A DNA stretch of 64,000 nucleotides from an uncultured Pelagibacteraceae bacterium (GTDB lineage Bacteria; Pseudomonadota; Alphaproteobacteria; Pelagibacterales; Pelagibacteraceae), in contig CACASQ010000001.1 in NCBI GenBank assembly GCA_902535255.1, positions 1-64,000 of the forward strand, in the 5' to 3' direction. Below are positions 52,882-62,625 of the stretch, in pieces (positions within the stretch are counted from its first letter, which is position 1; the number at the start of each line of letters is the position of its first letter). The translations under genes and the position numbers were made by a program. The notes under the pieces were generated by a model, which saw only the letters and a program-made list of their open reading frames with translations, did not search any database and had not been told where the DNA came from.

Positions 52882-53604
52882 ATGACTTATTGTGTAGGTA
52901 TAAAAACAAATGAAGGAGTGGTTTTAGCATCAGATTCTAGAACTAATGCTGGTCTTGATAACGTCAATATTTACTCAAAGATGTTGACTTATGATGTAGG
53001 AGATAGAACAGTAATTATAGTAACATCTGGAAATTTAGCTACATCTCAAGCTGTTTTTAAATCCATTGAAAAGGACATAAAAGATAATTCAGCTTTAAAT
53101 TTAAACAAGTGTAAAGATTTTGAGCAAATAGCGTCGTACGTAGGAAAACTTACTATAAAACATTCATCTCCGGATGGAGTAAATACAGATAGCTTAGTTT
53201 TGGGAGCCACTTTTATTATTGGAGGGCAAATAAGAGGACAAGGCTTAGAACTTTACCTAGTTTATCCTCAAGGAAATTATATAAGACCAGCTGATAGTAA
53301 ACCTTACTTGGTAATTGGTGAAGTAAAGTACGGTAAACCTATACTTGATAGAGTAATAACTTCAAGTGTATCTTTAGGTGATGCATCTAGATGTGCATTA
53401 ATCTCAATGGACTCTACTCTTAAAAGTGATTTAACGGTTGGACCACCAATAGATATTGCGGTTTATAAAAAGGACCAGAAAAAATTATCTTATCTCAAAT
53501 GTCTGAGCACAAGCGATGAAGATTACAAAAAAATATGTAATCAGTGGTCAGATAAAGTTCTTCAGGTATTTAATACTTTTCCTAAATTTGATTGGGAAAA
53601 ATAA
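52882..53604 (+). CDS. Anbu-type proteasome-related peptidase
   Basis: This 240-residue Ntn hydrolase begins MTYCVGIKTNEGVVLASDSRTNAG, similar to HslV and the proteasome beta subunit, and has GLELYLVYPQGNYI and VSLGDASRCALISMDS. It fits the bacterial Anbu family. If the Met1-Thr2 bond is cleaved, Thr2 would be the nucleophile. The partner genes usually found with it (alpha-E and transglutaminase) are absent; only the ATP-grasp gene is present. Confidence 0.82.
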   Translation: MTYCVGIKTNEGVVLASDSRTNAGLDNVNIYSKMLTYDVGDRTVIIVTSGNLATSQAVFKSIEKDIKDNSALNLNKCKDFEQIASYVGKLTIKHSSPDGVNTDSLVLGATFIIGGQIRGQGLELYLVYPQGNYIRPADSKPYLVIGEVKYGKPILDRVITSSVSLGDASRCALISMDSTLKSDLTVGPPIDIAVYKKDQKKLSYLKCLSTSDEDYKKICNQWSDKVLQVFNTFPKFDWEK

Positions 53605-53606
53605 TT

Positions 53607-54614
53607 TTAAGTAAAAACCTCACCCCATGTTCCTTTAGTAGAGGCTTTAGAATATTCTGTGGCTCTACCTTCAAAAAAGTTCATGTGCTCCACTCCGTTA
53701 AGCATAGTGTCTAACCAAGTTAATGGATTTTTCTTAACATCGTAAATAGGATTTAAACCTAATTGCTCTAATCTTCTATTTCCAATAAATCTTATATATT
53801 GTTTAACTTCTTCCGCTGTTAGACCTTGCATTGGACCCATTTGAAAAGCTAGATCAATGAAAGCATCTTCATGATGGACGATAGTTTTGCAAGCTTCATA
53901 GATTTCATTTTTTAATTTATCATTCCAGATTTGTGGCTCTTCTTTAACGAAATCCCTGAAAAGTCTAATCATAGAATTACAGTGGAGAGTTTCGTCTCTT
54001 ACTGACCAAGTTACTATTTGGCCCATACCTTTCATTTTATTAAATCTTGGGAAGTTTAATAAAATTGCGAAACTTGCAAATAATTGTAATCCTTCTGTAA
54101 AAGCTGAGAACACTGCCATTGTCATCGCAATATTATGTTTTGATTTTACATCAAAGCCTTGCATGTAGTCGTATTTATCTTTCATTTCTTTATACTGTAA
54201 GAACGCTGAGTACTCTGTCTCTGGCATTCCGATAGTATCTAATAGATGAGAGTAAGCAGCAATATGAACTGTTTCCATTGCCGCAAAGGCTGTCATCATC
54301 ATTAAAACTTCAGTTGGTTTAAATACTGTAGTGTAATGTCTTAAATAACAGTTATTAACTTCTACATCGGCTTGAGTAAAAAATCTAAATATGTGTGTTA
54401 AAAGATTTTTTTCTTCAATTGATAGATTTTTCTGCCAATCTCTTACGTCATCTCCTAATGGCACCTCTTCAGGTAGCCAATGGATTCTTTGCTGAGTTAA
54501 CCAAGCATCATAACACCATGGATACCTAAATGGTTTATATACTGGGTTTTCTACTAATAAGCCCATTTTGTTAGGTTGAATTATTGCTGGTTTAGTTTTT
54601 TCTGCTACTGACAT
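53607..54614 (-). CDS. nrdB: Ribonucleotide reductase class I beta subunit
   Basis: The track starts at a GTG (54623), but GAGGAG lies 8 nt before the ATG at 54614 (MSVAEKTKPAI), the preferred start (335 residues). It has RFFTQADVEVNNCYLRHY, FAAMETVHIAAYSHLLD and SVRDETLHC, supplying the carboxylate/His ligands of the di-metal site. The ribosome site lies in the nrdA C-terminus codons, so the subunits are translationally coupled. Confidence 0.95.
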   Translation of the reverse strand: MSVAEKTKPAIIQPNKMGLLVENPVYKPFRYPWCYDAWLTQQRIHWLPEEVPLGDDVRDWQKNLSIEEKNLLTHIFRFFTQADVEVNNCYLRHYTTVFKPTEVLMMMTAFAAMETVHIAAYSHLLDTIGMPETEYSAFLQYKEMKDKYDYMQGFDVKSKHNIAMTMAVFSAFTEGLQLFASFAILLNFPRFNKMKGMGQIVTWSVRDETLHCNSMIRLFRDFVKEEPQIWNDKLKNEIYEACKTIVHHEDAFIDLAFQMGPMQGLTAEEVKQYIRFIGNRRLEQLGLNPIYDVKKNPLTWLDTMLNGVEHMNFFEGRATEYSKASTKGTWGEVFT

Positions 54615-56554
54615 GATAAACACTCCTCATAGTTATTGTTTTCATTATTTGATTCTTGTTTTCCAGAGTAAACATTTTTTGTCACATCTGTTGAAGATCC
54701 ATTGTTTACATTTTCAGCTCTCTGGATTGATTTGGATCTACAATAATAAAGGCTTTTCAGACCTTTTTTCCATGCTTGAAAATGAATATCGTGAAGTTCT
54801 TTCTTATGTATGTCCGCTGGAACAAAAATATTTACTGACTGCGCTTGTGATATGTGCGGAGTTCTATCTGCGCCAAGTTCAACAATCCACCTTTGATCGA
54901 TCTCGAAAGCAGTTTTGAAAGTATCTTTTTCGTTTGCTGATAAAAAATTCAAATGTGACACAGATCCTTGGTTGGTTGTTATTGTTGACCAAACTTCGTC
55001 TGTATCCTGGTTATATTTTTGAAGTATCTTTTTTAAATATTTATTTCTTACATTGAAAGAGCCTGAAAGCGTTTTATGAGTGTAGCTATTAGCAGCAATT
55101 GGCTCAATTCCAGGAGAAGATCCACCGCAAATAATTGAAATAGAGGCTGTTGGAGCTATTGCAGTTTTATTTGAAAATCTTTCTTTCATTCCATATTCAG
55201 CTGCATCAGGGCATGAACCTCTTTCATCAGCTAAAGTTTTTGAGGCATTATCAACCTTATCTTGAATGTTTTGGAATATCTTTTTATTCCAGACTTTGCT
55301 CATGACTGATCCAAAAGGAATATTTTTTTGTTGGAAGTATGAATGTAATCCCATAACCCCAAGACCAACACTTCTTTCTCTCATTGCTGAGTATTTTGCG
55401 TGAGCAAATTCATCTGGGGCTCTATTGATAAAGTCAGTCATAACATTATCTAAAAACCTCATTACATCTTCTACAAATTGCGGATCATCTTTCCACTGAT
55501 CATAAGTGTCTAAGTTTAATGATGATAAACAACATACAGCTGTTCTTTGATTTCCCTCATTATCAACTCCAGTTGGTAATGTAATTTCACTGCAAAGATT
55601 AGATGTTTTGACCTTTAAACCAGCAAGTTTATGATGTTGAGGAATTTGTCTGTTGACTGTATCAATGTAAACGATGTAAGGCTCACCTGTTTCAATTCTT
55701 GCAGTCAATAATCTGATCCATAAATTTCTTGCCGGTATAGTTTGTTGAACAGATCCATCGTAAGGACTTCTTAATGCCCACTGACTACCCGTTTCTACTG
55801 CTCTCATAAATTCATCAGTTACTAAAACTCCATGGTGTAAATTTAGTGATCTTCTGTTTACATCTCCACCTGTAGGTCTTCTCATTTCAATAAACTCTTC
55901 AATTTCTGGATGGTCAATTTGTAAGTAACATGCTGCTGATCCTCTTCTTAAAGAACCTTGGCTGATAGCTAAAGTTAAAGAGTCCATGACTTTGATAAAA
56001 GGAATAATTCCAGAGGTTTTTCCAACTTTTCCTATCTTTTCTCCAATAGATCTTAAATTACCCCAGTAGCTCCCTATTCCGCCTCCTCTAGCTGCAAGCC
56101 AAACATTTTCTTCCCAAAGATTTGTAATTCCCTCTAAGCTATCGCTAGCTTCGTTTAAAAAACATGAAATCGGTAGTCCCCTTTCTGTGCCACCGTTAGA
56201 TAAAACCGGTGTGGCTGGCATAAACCATAAATTGCTTATGTAGTTATAAATTCTTTGTGCATGTAAATTATCATCAGCATAAACACTTGCAACTCTTGCA
56301 AATAAATCTTGAAAACTTTCGTTCTGACCTAAATATCTATCTGTAAGTGTAGCTCTACCAAAATCAGTTAAATTTTCATCTCTTGATCTATCTATCTTGA
56401 TAGTTATACCCCTCTCGTTTTGAAATAACTCAGTCTCTCCTGATAAAGAAAATAAATCGGGCTTTTTAGGTCCGTTATTCTTTAGTTCGTTTTGGTTTTT
56501 TTGGCTTATCGAGCCGACAGCTTTCTCTATTGCCAATGATACACTTTTATTCAT
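54605..56554 (-). CDS. nrdA: Ribonucleotide reductase class I alpha subunit
   Basis: This 649-residue subunit reduces ribonucleotides to deoxyribonucleotides. It has TPVLSNGGTERGLPISCFLN, NLCSEITLP, CCLSSLNL, the radical-transfer Tyr region and the C-terminal redox pair ECLSCQ. An N-terminal ATP-cone is not evident. It heads the nrdA-nrdB operon. Confidence 0.95.
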   Translation of the reverse strand: MNKSVSLAIEKAVGSISQKNQNELKNNGPKKPDLFSLSGETELFQNERGITIKIDRSRDENLTDFGRATLTDRYLGQNESFQDLFARVASVYADDNLHAQRIYNYISNLWFMPATPVLSNGGTERGLPISCFLNEASDSLEGITNLWEENVWLAARGGGIGSYWGNLRSIGEKIGKVGKTSGIIPFIKVMDSLTLAISQGSLRRGSAACYLQIDHPEIEEFIEMRRPTGGDVNRRSLNLHHGVLVTDEFMRAVETGSQWALRSPYDGSVQQTIPARNLWIRLLTARIETGEPYIVYIDTVNRQIPQHHKLAGLKVKTSNLCSEITLPTGVDNEGNQRTAVCCLSSLNLDTYDQWKDDPQFVEDVMRFLDNVMTDFINRAPDEFAHAKYSAMRERSVGLGVMGLHSYFQQKNIPFGSVMSKVWNKKIFQNIQDKVDNASKTLADERGSCPDAAEYGMKERFSNKTAIAPTASISIICGGSSPGIEPIAANSYTHKTLSGSFNVRNKYLKKILQKYNQDTDEVWSTITTNQGSVSHLNFLSANEKDTFKTAFEIDQRWIVELGADRTPHISQAQSVNIFVPADIHKKELHDIHFQAWKKGLKSLYYCRSKSIQRAENVNNGSSTDVTKNVYSGKQESNNENNNYEECLSCQ

Positions 56555-56740
56555 ATTTTCCTTGTTTTTAGTCGATTTGTTAACAAAACAACTACATGTT
56601 GTGTTACAAATATGTTAATATACTATATAACACTTAAATCAATAGAACATTATAAGAACATCTAATTAATTTTGCAAGTGGAAAGTTTTGTTAATAAACA
56701 TTTAATAACAAATGCCTATATTCTTTAGTATTTATAGCTA
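56555..56740. promoter_or_regulatory. Control region between nrdA and the phosphomutase
   Basis: This divergent 186-nt AT-rich region should hold both promoters. It contains GTTACAAATATGTTAAT and ATACTATATAACACTT, which partly resemble NrdR boxes (ACA-ATAT-TGT type). The fit is incomplete and the spacing unlike the usual three turns, so NrdR control is only a suggestion. Confidence 0.3.
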
Positions 56741-58183
56741 ATGAAAATTAATCCAAATGGTTTTAGAGAATACGATGCAAGATGGATCTTTGAAAAAGAC
56801 ATCGATATTGAGGGAATCACAAATTTAGGCAAAGGCCTAGGCACTCAAATAATAAGCCATACCAAAAAAAATAATCCGAGGGTAATAGTTGGACATGATT
56901 ATAGGTCTTATAGTGAAAAAATTAAAAAAGCCTTAACTCAAGGTTTGATTTCAACAGGATGCAATGTTGAAGATATTGGTTTATCTCTTTCTCCAATGGT
57001 TTACTTCGCTCAGTTTAATTTAAACTCAGATGCTATAGCAATGGTAACTGCCAGCCATAATGAAAACGGTTGGACAGGTGTGAAAATGGGTATTCAAAAA
57101 GGTTTAACACATGCGCCTGAAGAAATGGCAAACTTAAAAGATATTACTTTAAATAAAAAATATTTAAGTGGAAAAGGATCATTAAAAAAAATTGATGATT
57201 TTAAAAATGTGTATATTCAAGATTTAATTAAAAAAAATAAAGTAAATAAAAAAATAAAAGCTGTAGTTGCTTGTGGGAATGGAACCGCGGGAATATTTGC
57301 GCCAGAAATTTTAAAAGGTATCGGCTGTGATGTCATTGAATTAGATTGTAATTTAGATTGGTCCTTTCCTAAATATAACCCAAACCCTGAGGATCTTGAG
57401 ATGCTGCATGCCATAGCTAAAGCTGTAAAAGATAATAAAGCAGATATTGGATTTGGTTTTGATGGAGATGGAGATAGATGCGGAGTAATAGATGAACAAG
57501 GAAATGAAATTTTCTCAGATAAGATTGGTTTATTAATCGCAAGAAATCTTTCAAATAAACATAAAAATTCAAAATTTATTGTTGACGTTAAATCAACAGG
57601 ACTATTTAAAAGTGATAAAATCTTAAAACAAAATGGATGTGAAACTATATATTGGAAAACTGGTCATTCACATATTAAAAGAAAAGTTAATGAAAAAAAA
57701 GCTTTAGCTGGCTTTGAAAAGAGTGGGCATTTTTTCTTTAATCAACCGTTAGGCTATGGTTATGACGATGGGATTAATTCAGCAATACAGGTTTGTCAGC
57801 TAATTGTAGATCAAAACAAAAAAATGAGTAAAATTATTGGATCGTTGCCTGTAACTTATCAAACTCCAACAATGGCTCCTTACTGTAAAGATGAGGAGAA
57901 GTATAAAGTAGTTGATAAAATGGTAAAAGAAGTAAAGAAATTAAAAGGTGAAGGTATTAAAATTGATAATCAAAGTATTGTTGAAGTATTGACAGTTAAT
58001 GGTGTGAGGTTTTCTCTAGAGGATGGCTCATGGGGCTTAATAAGAGCATCATCCAACAAGCCTTCTTTAGTCGTTGTAACTGAAAGTACTAAGTCTAATG
58101 AAAGTAAGAAAAAAATTTTTGAATTTATAGATAATCTTTTGCAAAAAACTGGTAAGATTGGAGATTACGATCAAAAAATTTAG
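56741..58183 (+). CDS. Phosphomannomutase/phosphoglucomutase
   Basis: This 480-residue alpha-D-phosphohexomutase has FREYDARWIFEKDI, the phosphoserine loop TASHNENGWTGVK, the metal loop GFDGDGDRCGV, the sugar loop GFEKSGHFFF and C-terminal RASSNKPSLVV. It interconverts hexose 1- and 6-phosphates for glycan precursor synthesis. It overlaps the convergent TauE gene by 4 nt. Confidence 0.93.
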   Translation: MKINPNGFREYDARWIFEKDIDIEGITNLGKGLGTQIISHTKKNNPRVIVGHDYRSYSEKIKKALTQGLISTGCNVEDIGLSLSPMVYFAQFNLNSDAIAMVTASHNENGWTGVKMGIQKGLTHAPEEMANLKDITLNKKYLSGKGSLKKIDDFKNVYIQDLIKKNKVNKKIKAVVACGNGTAGIFAPEILKGIGCDVIELDCNLDWSFPKYNPNPEDLEMLHAIAKAVKDNKADIGFGFDGDGDRCGVIDEQGNEIFSDKIGLLIARNLSNKHKNSKFIVDVKSTGLFKSDKILKQNGCETIYWKTGHSHIKRKVNEKKALAGFEKSGHFFFNQPLGYGYDDGINSAIQVCQLIVDQNKKMSKIIGSLPVTYQTPTMAPYCKDEEKYKVVDKMVKEVKKLKGEGIKIDNQSIVEVLTVNGVRFSLEDGSWGLIRASSNKPSLVVVTESTKSNESKKKIFEFIDNLLQKTGKIGDYDQKI

Positions 58184-59010
58184 AGTTTAAAATATTCGTA
58201 TAAAAATCTAGTTCCAATAACTATTAGAAACAGTCCAAAATATTTTGTCATTCTCATTTTATCGACTCTATGGCTAGCTTTTGCTCCAAGTCTTGCCATG
58301 AATGCAGTAATAGGAAAAAAAACTAAAAAGGCAGGAATATTTAAAAATCCAATGCTCAAAGGTAAGTCAGCTTTTAGGTATGAGCCAGAAATTAAAAAAC
58401 CCCCTGCACCAAATAAAGCAATAATAAACCCAATTGCAGCCGCACTACCAATAGCCTTATTTATTGGATAACCAAAAAATTTTAAAATTGGAACATTCAT
58501 CACAGCTCCTCCAATACCCATTGGTGCAGAAATAAAGCCACTCACAATCCCTGAAATGGCTTTAGAGACTAATCCCATTTTAATTTCTATATTTGTTTTT
58601 TTTTCTTTTAAGAACAGTAAGTAAAACGCAAGTAAATATACAATAATTGTAAAAAATAGTATTAAAGGTTTTGTTTTTAAGCTTGCAGCGAATATTGTTC
58701 CTAAAATCACTCCAGTGGCTACAAAAAAACCGAAACCTTTTACAATATTAAAATCTACAGCTTTATGTTGGTGGTGAGTTAGAACAGATACAGTCGAGGT
58801 AGGTATAATAATCCCAAATGAAGTTCCTACTGCTAAGTGCATGACATAAGCTGTTTCAATTCCGGAAAAGCTAAAGATATAAAATAAAATTGGAACTGTT
58901 ACTAACCCTCCCCCAATACCAAATAACCCAGCTGCAAAACCTGCTGGTATTGCTGTAGCAATCATTATTAAAACTAAATAAATTATTTCTGATTGAGAAA
59001 GGATATCCAA
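58180..59010 (-). CDS. TSUP-family permease (TauE/SafE-like)
   Basis: This 276-residue protein has about eight hydrophobic helices and two Gly-rich repeats (GFAAGLFGIGGGLVTVPILF; GFISAPMGIGGAVMNVPIL) typical of TSUP carriers for sulfite, sulfonates or related anions. It lies 2 nt after dusA. Substrate unknown. Confidence 0.87.
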   Translation of the reverse strand: MDILSQSEIIYLVLIMIATAIPAGFAAGLFGIGGGLVTVPILFYIFSFSGIETAYVMHLAVGTSFGIIIPTSTVSVLTHHQHKAVDFNIVKGFGFFVATGVILGTIFAASLKTKPLILFFTIIVYLLAFYLLFLKEKKTNIEIKMGLVSKAISGIVSGFISAPMGIGGAVMNVPILKFFGYPINKAIGSAAAIGFIIALFGAGGFLISGSYLKADLPLSIGFLNIPAFLVFFPITAFMARLGAKASHRVDKMRMTKYFGLFLIVIGTRFLYEYFKL

Positions 59011-59012
59011 AA

Positions 59013-59996
59013 CTATCTCTCTAAAGAAACAGGATTATTTTTTCTTACTTGATCCATAATATGATTTACTTTTTGCAAGTCTGCATCTCTTATGCACATA
59101 TTTTTAGATAGATATTGTTTCCAAGTTTTTGAGCCATTTTGTCCATGAAACAAACCTACCGTATGTCTCATAATATGATTTAATTGTACACCTTTTGAAG
59201 TTTGTTCTAGAATATAAGGAATTAAATTTTCCATAACTTCTGTTCTTGTCGGTACATTTTCATTTTTAAAAATTTCTTTTTCAACATCTGCCAAAAAATA
59301 AGGTGAGTGATATATAGCTCTGCCAATCATCACTCCATCTACTTTTGTTAAATGATTTTTAATTTGTCCTGTTGTTTTTACTCCTCCATTAATAATTATC
59401 TCATCATCTTTAAAATAATCTTTTAATTTGTAAACAAAATCATATTTAAGTGGTGGAATATTTAGATTTTCTTTTGGTGTGAGTTTTTTAAGTAGAGCTT
59501 TTCTTGCATGGATTATAAATTTTTTTGAACCTGCATCCTTAGTAGTTTGAATAAAAGATTTTAAAAACTCAAAATTTTCAACGTCATTGTAACCAATTCT
59601 AGTTTTTATTGTTACAGGTAGTTTTGATGCTTTAGTCATTGCTTCAATACATTTAGCTACAAGATCTGGTTCTTGCATTAAACATGCACCAAATTTATTT
59701 TTTTGAACTTTTTTACTAGGACAGCCTAAGTTTAAATTTATTTCATTATATCCGTAGTCTTCAGAAATCTTACATGCTTCGGATAGCTCGTTTGGATTCG
59801 ATCCTCCTACTTGAAGTGTTACCGGATTATTTATTTTTTTAAATGAAAGAAGTTTGTTTCTGTCTCCTCTTACAATTGCATTAGCAACAATCATCTCCGT
59901 GTACAAATGTATGTTTTTACTAATAAGACTAAGAAAATAAATTTCATGCTTATCAGTGCAATCCATCATAGGCGCAACTGAAACAGTTTTCTTCAT
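59013..59996 (-). CDS. dusA: tRNA-dihydrouridine synthase A
   Basis: This 327-residue FMN enzyme has SVAPMMDCTDKHEIYF, LYTEMIVANAI, the catalytic Cys in NLNLGCPSKKVQ, and INGGVKTTGQI with GVMIGRAIYHSP. The APMMD and LYTEM motifs point to the DusA subfamily, which reduces U20 and U20a of tRNA. It follows rpoZ by 3 nt. Confidence 0.92.
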   Translation of the reverse strand: MKKTVSVAPMMDCTDKHEIYFLSLISKNIHLYTEMIVANAIVRGDRNKLLSFKKINNPVTLQVGGSNPNELSEACKISEDYGYNEINLNLGCPSKKVQKNKFGACLMQEPDLVAKCIEAMTKASKLPVTIKTRIGYNDVENFEFLKSFIQTTKDAGSKKFIIHARKALLKKLTPKENLNIPPLKYDFVYKLKDYFKDDEIIINGGVKTTGQIKNHLTKVDGVMIGRAIYHSPYFLADVEKEIFKNENVPTRTEVMENLIPYILEQTSKGVQLNHIMRHTVGLFHGQNGSKTWKQYLSKNMCIRDADLQKVNHIMDQVRKNNPVSLER

Positions 59997-59999
59997 AAT

Positions 60000-60497
60000 C
60001 TACTCTGATTTGTTTTCTTCTGCTGGAGCCTCTTCACTTAATTCAAGAGGAGCTTCCTCTGTATCTAAGTTTTCTTCTTTAATCTCAGGTTGCTCTGCTT
60101 TTAGCTCAGAAAGGGCTTCATCAGCTAAGCTAGGTTTTTTTACTTCAGGAATTCTTCTTGTCCTTTTTGAGGGTAATATAGCTACACCGCTTTTAGAAAC
60201 CTGTCCTTTATATAAATTTTCAAAGTCATCATTAGTTTCCTCTTCGATTTCTTCTTGTTCCTCAGACTCGTCGGGTTCTTTTCTTAATCTTTTTATCGCG
60301 TTAGCTTCAACTTCCTTAACATCTATTTTTCCATCTCCAATTTCACGTAATGATATAATAGTTCGTTTATCATTATCCTCTTCGACCAGCATTGGGGCGC
60401 CAGCATTTAATTGAACTGTTCTTTCTTTAGCTAACAAAACTAGGTCATATTGATTATCAACTTTTTCTAAACAGTCTTCTACAGTAATTCTTGCCAT
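60000..60497 (-). CDS. rpoZ: RNA polymerase omega subunit with long acidic tail
   Basis: The first 70 residues are omega (MARITVEDCLEKVDNQYDLVLLAKERTVQLNAG; KRTIISLREI). After this, instead of ending near residue 90-120, the protein continues to 165 with a Glu-rich low-complexity tail (EESEEQEEIEEETNDD; EEAPLELSEEAPAEE). Omega helps assemble the beta-prime subunit. The tail's role is unknown. Confidence 0.92.
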   Translation of the reverse strand: MARITVEDCLEKVDNQYDLVLLAKERTVQLNAGAPMLVEEDNDKRTIISLREIGDGKIDVKEVEANAIKRLRKEPDESEEQEEIEEETNDDFENLYKGQVSKSGVAILPSKRTRRIPEVKKPSLADEALSELKAEQPEIKEENLDTEEAPLELSEEAPAEENKSE

Positions 60498-60535
60498 GAT
60501 GCAGAGTATATATTCAAATAATGTAAAGAAATCAA

Positions 60536-61750
60536 TTATTTTCTAAGCTTAACAGGCTCAAGCTTATTTCTTATAAACATTAAAAGAACCAGCGAAAAAA
60601 CAATATACAATCCTGATACAAAAGCGATATTTTCAATTGAAAAACCATTGTCGATCATTAATCCAAATACTGCTGTACCAAAAGCAGTTGAAAAGACCAT
60701 AAAAGCTGTGGTCAAGGCTTTGATAGATCCAATAAATTTTACCCCATATATTTCAGCCCAAGTAGATGATCCAAGTACGTTGGCTAATCCATTTGAAATA
60801 CCTACTAAACCTAAAAAAACAAATGCTGACATTTCATGTTTGTAATAAAATAGTACAAACATACCTATTAACAGAGGTATATTCATAATTGGGATTAATT
60901 TTCTACTCGTAAATTTGTCAACTAAAAAACCTGAGAAAAATAAAGTTATTATTGAAGCTAATGAGTAAACCATAAATGCTTTTGGTATTGTGTAAATATT
61001 CCACATTTTAGAGTCTGAAATAAATGACTGATAAACAAATACACCAGTCGCTATCCAAGGCATTGCAAGCATATTAAGTGAGACAATATAAAATCTATAA
61101 TCTTTAATTACTTCTTTTCTTTTCCAACTTTTAATTTTAAAATTTTTTTTAGGATCTAAATCTTTTTCTCTAGAATCTAACTTAATTTTTTTGATTGTAT
61201 TTAAAACAACAAATGGCAAAAATATAATTATTATAATTGCTATTCCTTGCCAAACTGATCTCCAGGAATAAATTACAAACAAGTAAGTTACTAATACTGG
61301 TAAAATAAATTCTGCAGATGACAATCCAAACCAAATTGTGCTTAGAGCTTTTCCTCTAGACCTTTCAAAAAATCTTGAGATTGTAGTCGTAGAAGTATGG
61401 CTCATCAACCCTTGACCAGAAAATCTCATTAAAAATATACCAATGGATAAAAAAATAATACTATTGATAAAAGAAAAAAATAAAGCTGAAAAAAATAACA
61501 GTAAAATAACAAAAAAAGAATAATAAATTATTTGATACTCATCGATTTTCTTTCCTACCCATATAAGTAAAAGGCTAGAAAAAATTGTTGCTGTGGCATA
61601 AATATTTCCAAATTGTCCGTGGGAAATACCTAGTTCATTTCTTATTGGTGCGTTAAACAATCCCAAAAAAAAGCTCTGTCCAAAGCTTGAAAAAAATGTA
61701 AATATAAAGCCGAATATTATTACTTTTTTATTTGTTGAGAGATTAATCAT
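60536..61750 (-). CDS. Major facilitator superfamily transporter
   Basis: This 404-residue protein has about twelve hydrophobic helices, with GQSFFLGLFNAPIRNELG in helix 1, the loop GKKIDEYQ after helix 2 (motif A position) and a second-half FLVDKFTSRKL. It is probably a carrier for a small organic anion; the substrate cannot be read. It is divergent from the dehydrogenase gene with 2 nt between starts. Confidence 0.83.
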   Translation of the reverse strand: MINLSTNKKVIIFGFIFTFFSSFGQSFFLGLFNAPIRNELGISHGQFGNIYATATIFSSLLLIWVGKKIDEYQIIYYSFFVILLLFFSALFFSFINSIIFLSIGIFLMRFSGQGLMSHTSTTTISRFFERSRGKALSTIWFGLSSAEFILPVLVTYLFVIYSWRSVWQGIAIIIIIFLPFVVLNTIKKIKLDSREKDLDPKKNFKIKSWKRKEVIKDYRFYIVSLNMLAMPWIATGVFVYQSFISDSKMWNIYTIPKAFMVYSLASIITLFFSGFLVDKFTSRKLIPIMNIPLLIGMFVLFYYKHEMSAFVFLGLVGISNGLANVLGSSTWAEIYGVKFIGSIKALTTAFMVFSTAFGTAVFGLMIDNGFSIENIAFVSGLYIVFSLVLLMFIRNKLEPVKLRK

Positions 61751-61752
61751 TT

Positions 61753-62622
61753 ATGAGTTGTAAAGTTGCTTTCATAGGTTTGGGTGTTATGGGTTACCCT
61801 ATGGCAGGTTATATATCAAAAGCTGGTCACGATGTAACTGTTTATAATCGAACTAAAGCTAAAGCAGAAAAATGGATCAAGGAATACAAAGGCAAAACAG
61901 CAGAAACTCCAATGGATGCTGCAAAAGACTGCGATTTTATTTTTACATGTGTTGGAAACGATAATGATTTAAGAGAGGTGACTTTAGGTGACAAAGGTTT
62001 ATTTAAAACTGCAAAAAAAGATGCGATCTACGTAGATAATACTACTGCATCTGCAAATATTGCTAGAGAACTTTACAAAGTAGCAAAGTCAAAAGGATTT
62101 GATTTCTTGGATGCCCCTATTTCAGGCGGACAAGCTGGAGCTGAAGGTGGAATTTTAACTGTTATGGTTGGTGGGGATGAAGCTCCTTTTAAAAAAGCTG
62201 AACCAGTGATCGATTGCTACAGTAAAAAGATTAAACTTCTTGGTCCATCAGGAAGTGGCCAGTTAACTAAGATGGTTAACCAAATTTGTATTGCAGGCTT
62301 AGTACAAGGATTGTCTGAAGCAATAAATTTTGGAATGAATGCAGGATTAAATATGCACGATGTAATTGAGGTAATTTCAAAGGGTGCAGCTCAATCTTGG
62401 CAAATGGAAAATAGACATAAAACAATGATTGAAGATAAATTTGATTATGGTTTTGCAGTTGATTGGATGAGAAAAGATTTAAAAATAGCGATGGATGAAG
62501 CTAAGAAAAATAACTCACCTTTACCTATTACAAAAATAATTGATGAATATTATGCAGAAGTACAAAAAATGGGTGGTCAAAGATGGGATACTTCAAGTTT
62601 AATTAAAAGATTTAGAAAATAA
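61753..62622 (+). CDS. Beta-hydroxyacid dehydrogenase (3-hydroxyisobutyrate DH family)
   Basis: This 289-residue enzyme has the Rossmann motif AFIGLGVMGYPMAGYI, the substrate loop DAPISGGQAGAEGG, catalytic Lys in GQLTKMVNQICIAG and a C-terminal MRKDLKIAMDEA. The family includes 3-hydroxyisobutyrate dehydrogenase, tartronate semialdehyde reductase and glyoxylate reductases; which one is not clear. It precedes the PNPOx-type gene by 3 nt. Confidence 0.86.
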   Translation: MSCKVAFIGLGVMGYPMAGYISKAGHDVTVYNRTKAKAEKWIKEYKGKTAETPMDAAKDCDFIFTCVGNDNDLREVTLGDKGLFKTAKKDAIYVDNTTASANIARELYKVAKSKGFDFLDAPISGGQAGAEGGILTVMVGGDEAPFKKAEPVIDCYSKKIKLLGPSGSGQLTKMVNQICIAGLVQGLSEAINFGMNAGLNMHDVIEVISKGAAQSWQMENRHKTMIEDKFDYGFAVDWMRKDLKIAMDEAKKNNSPLPITKIIDEYYAEVQKMGGQRWDTSSLIKRFRK

Positions 62623-62625
62623 GTT

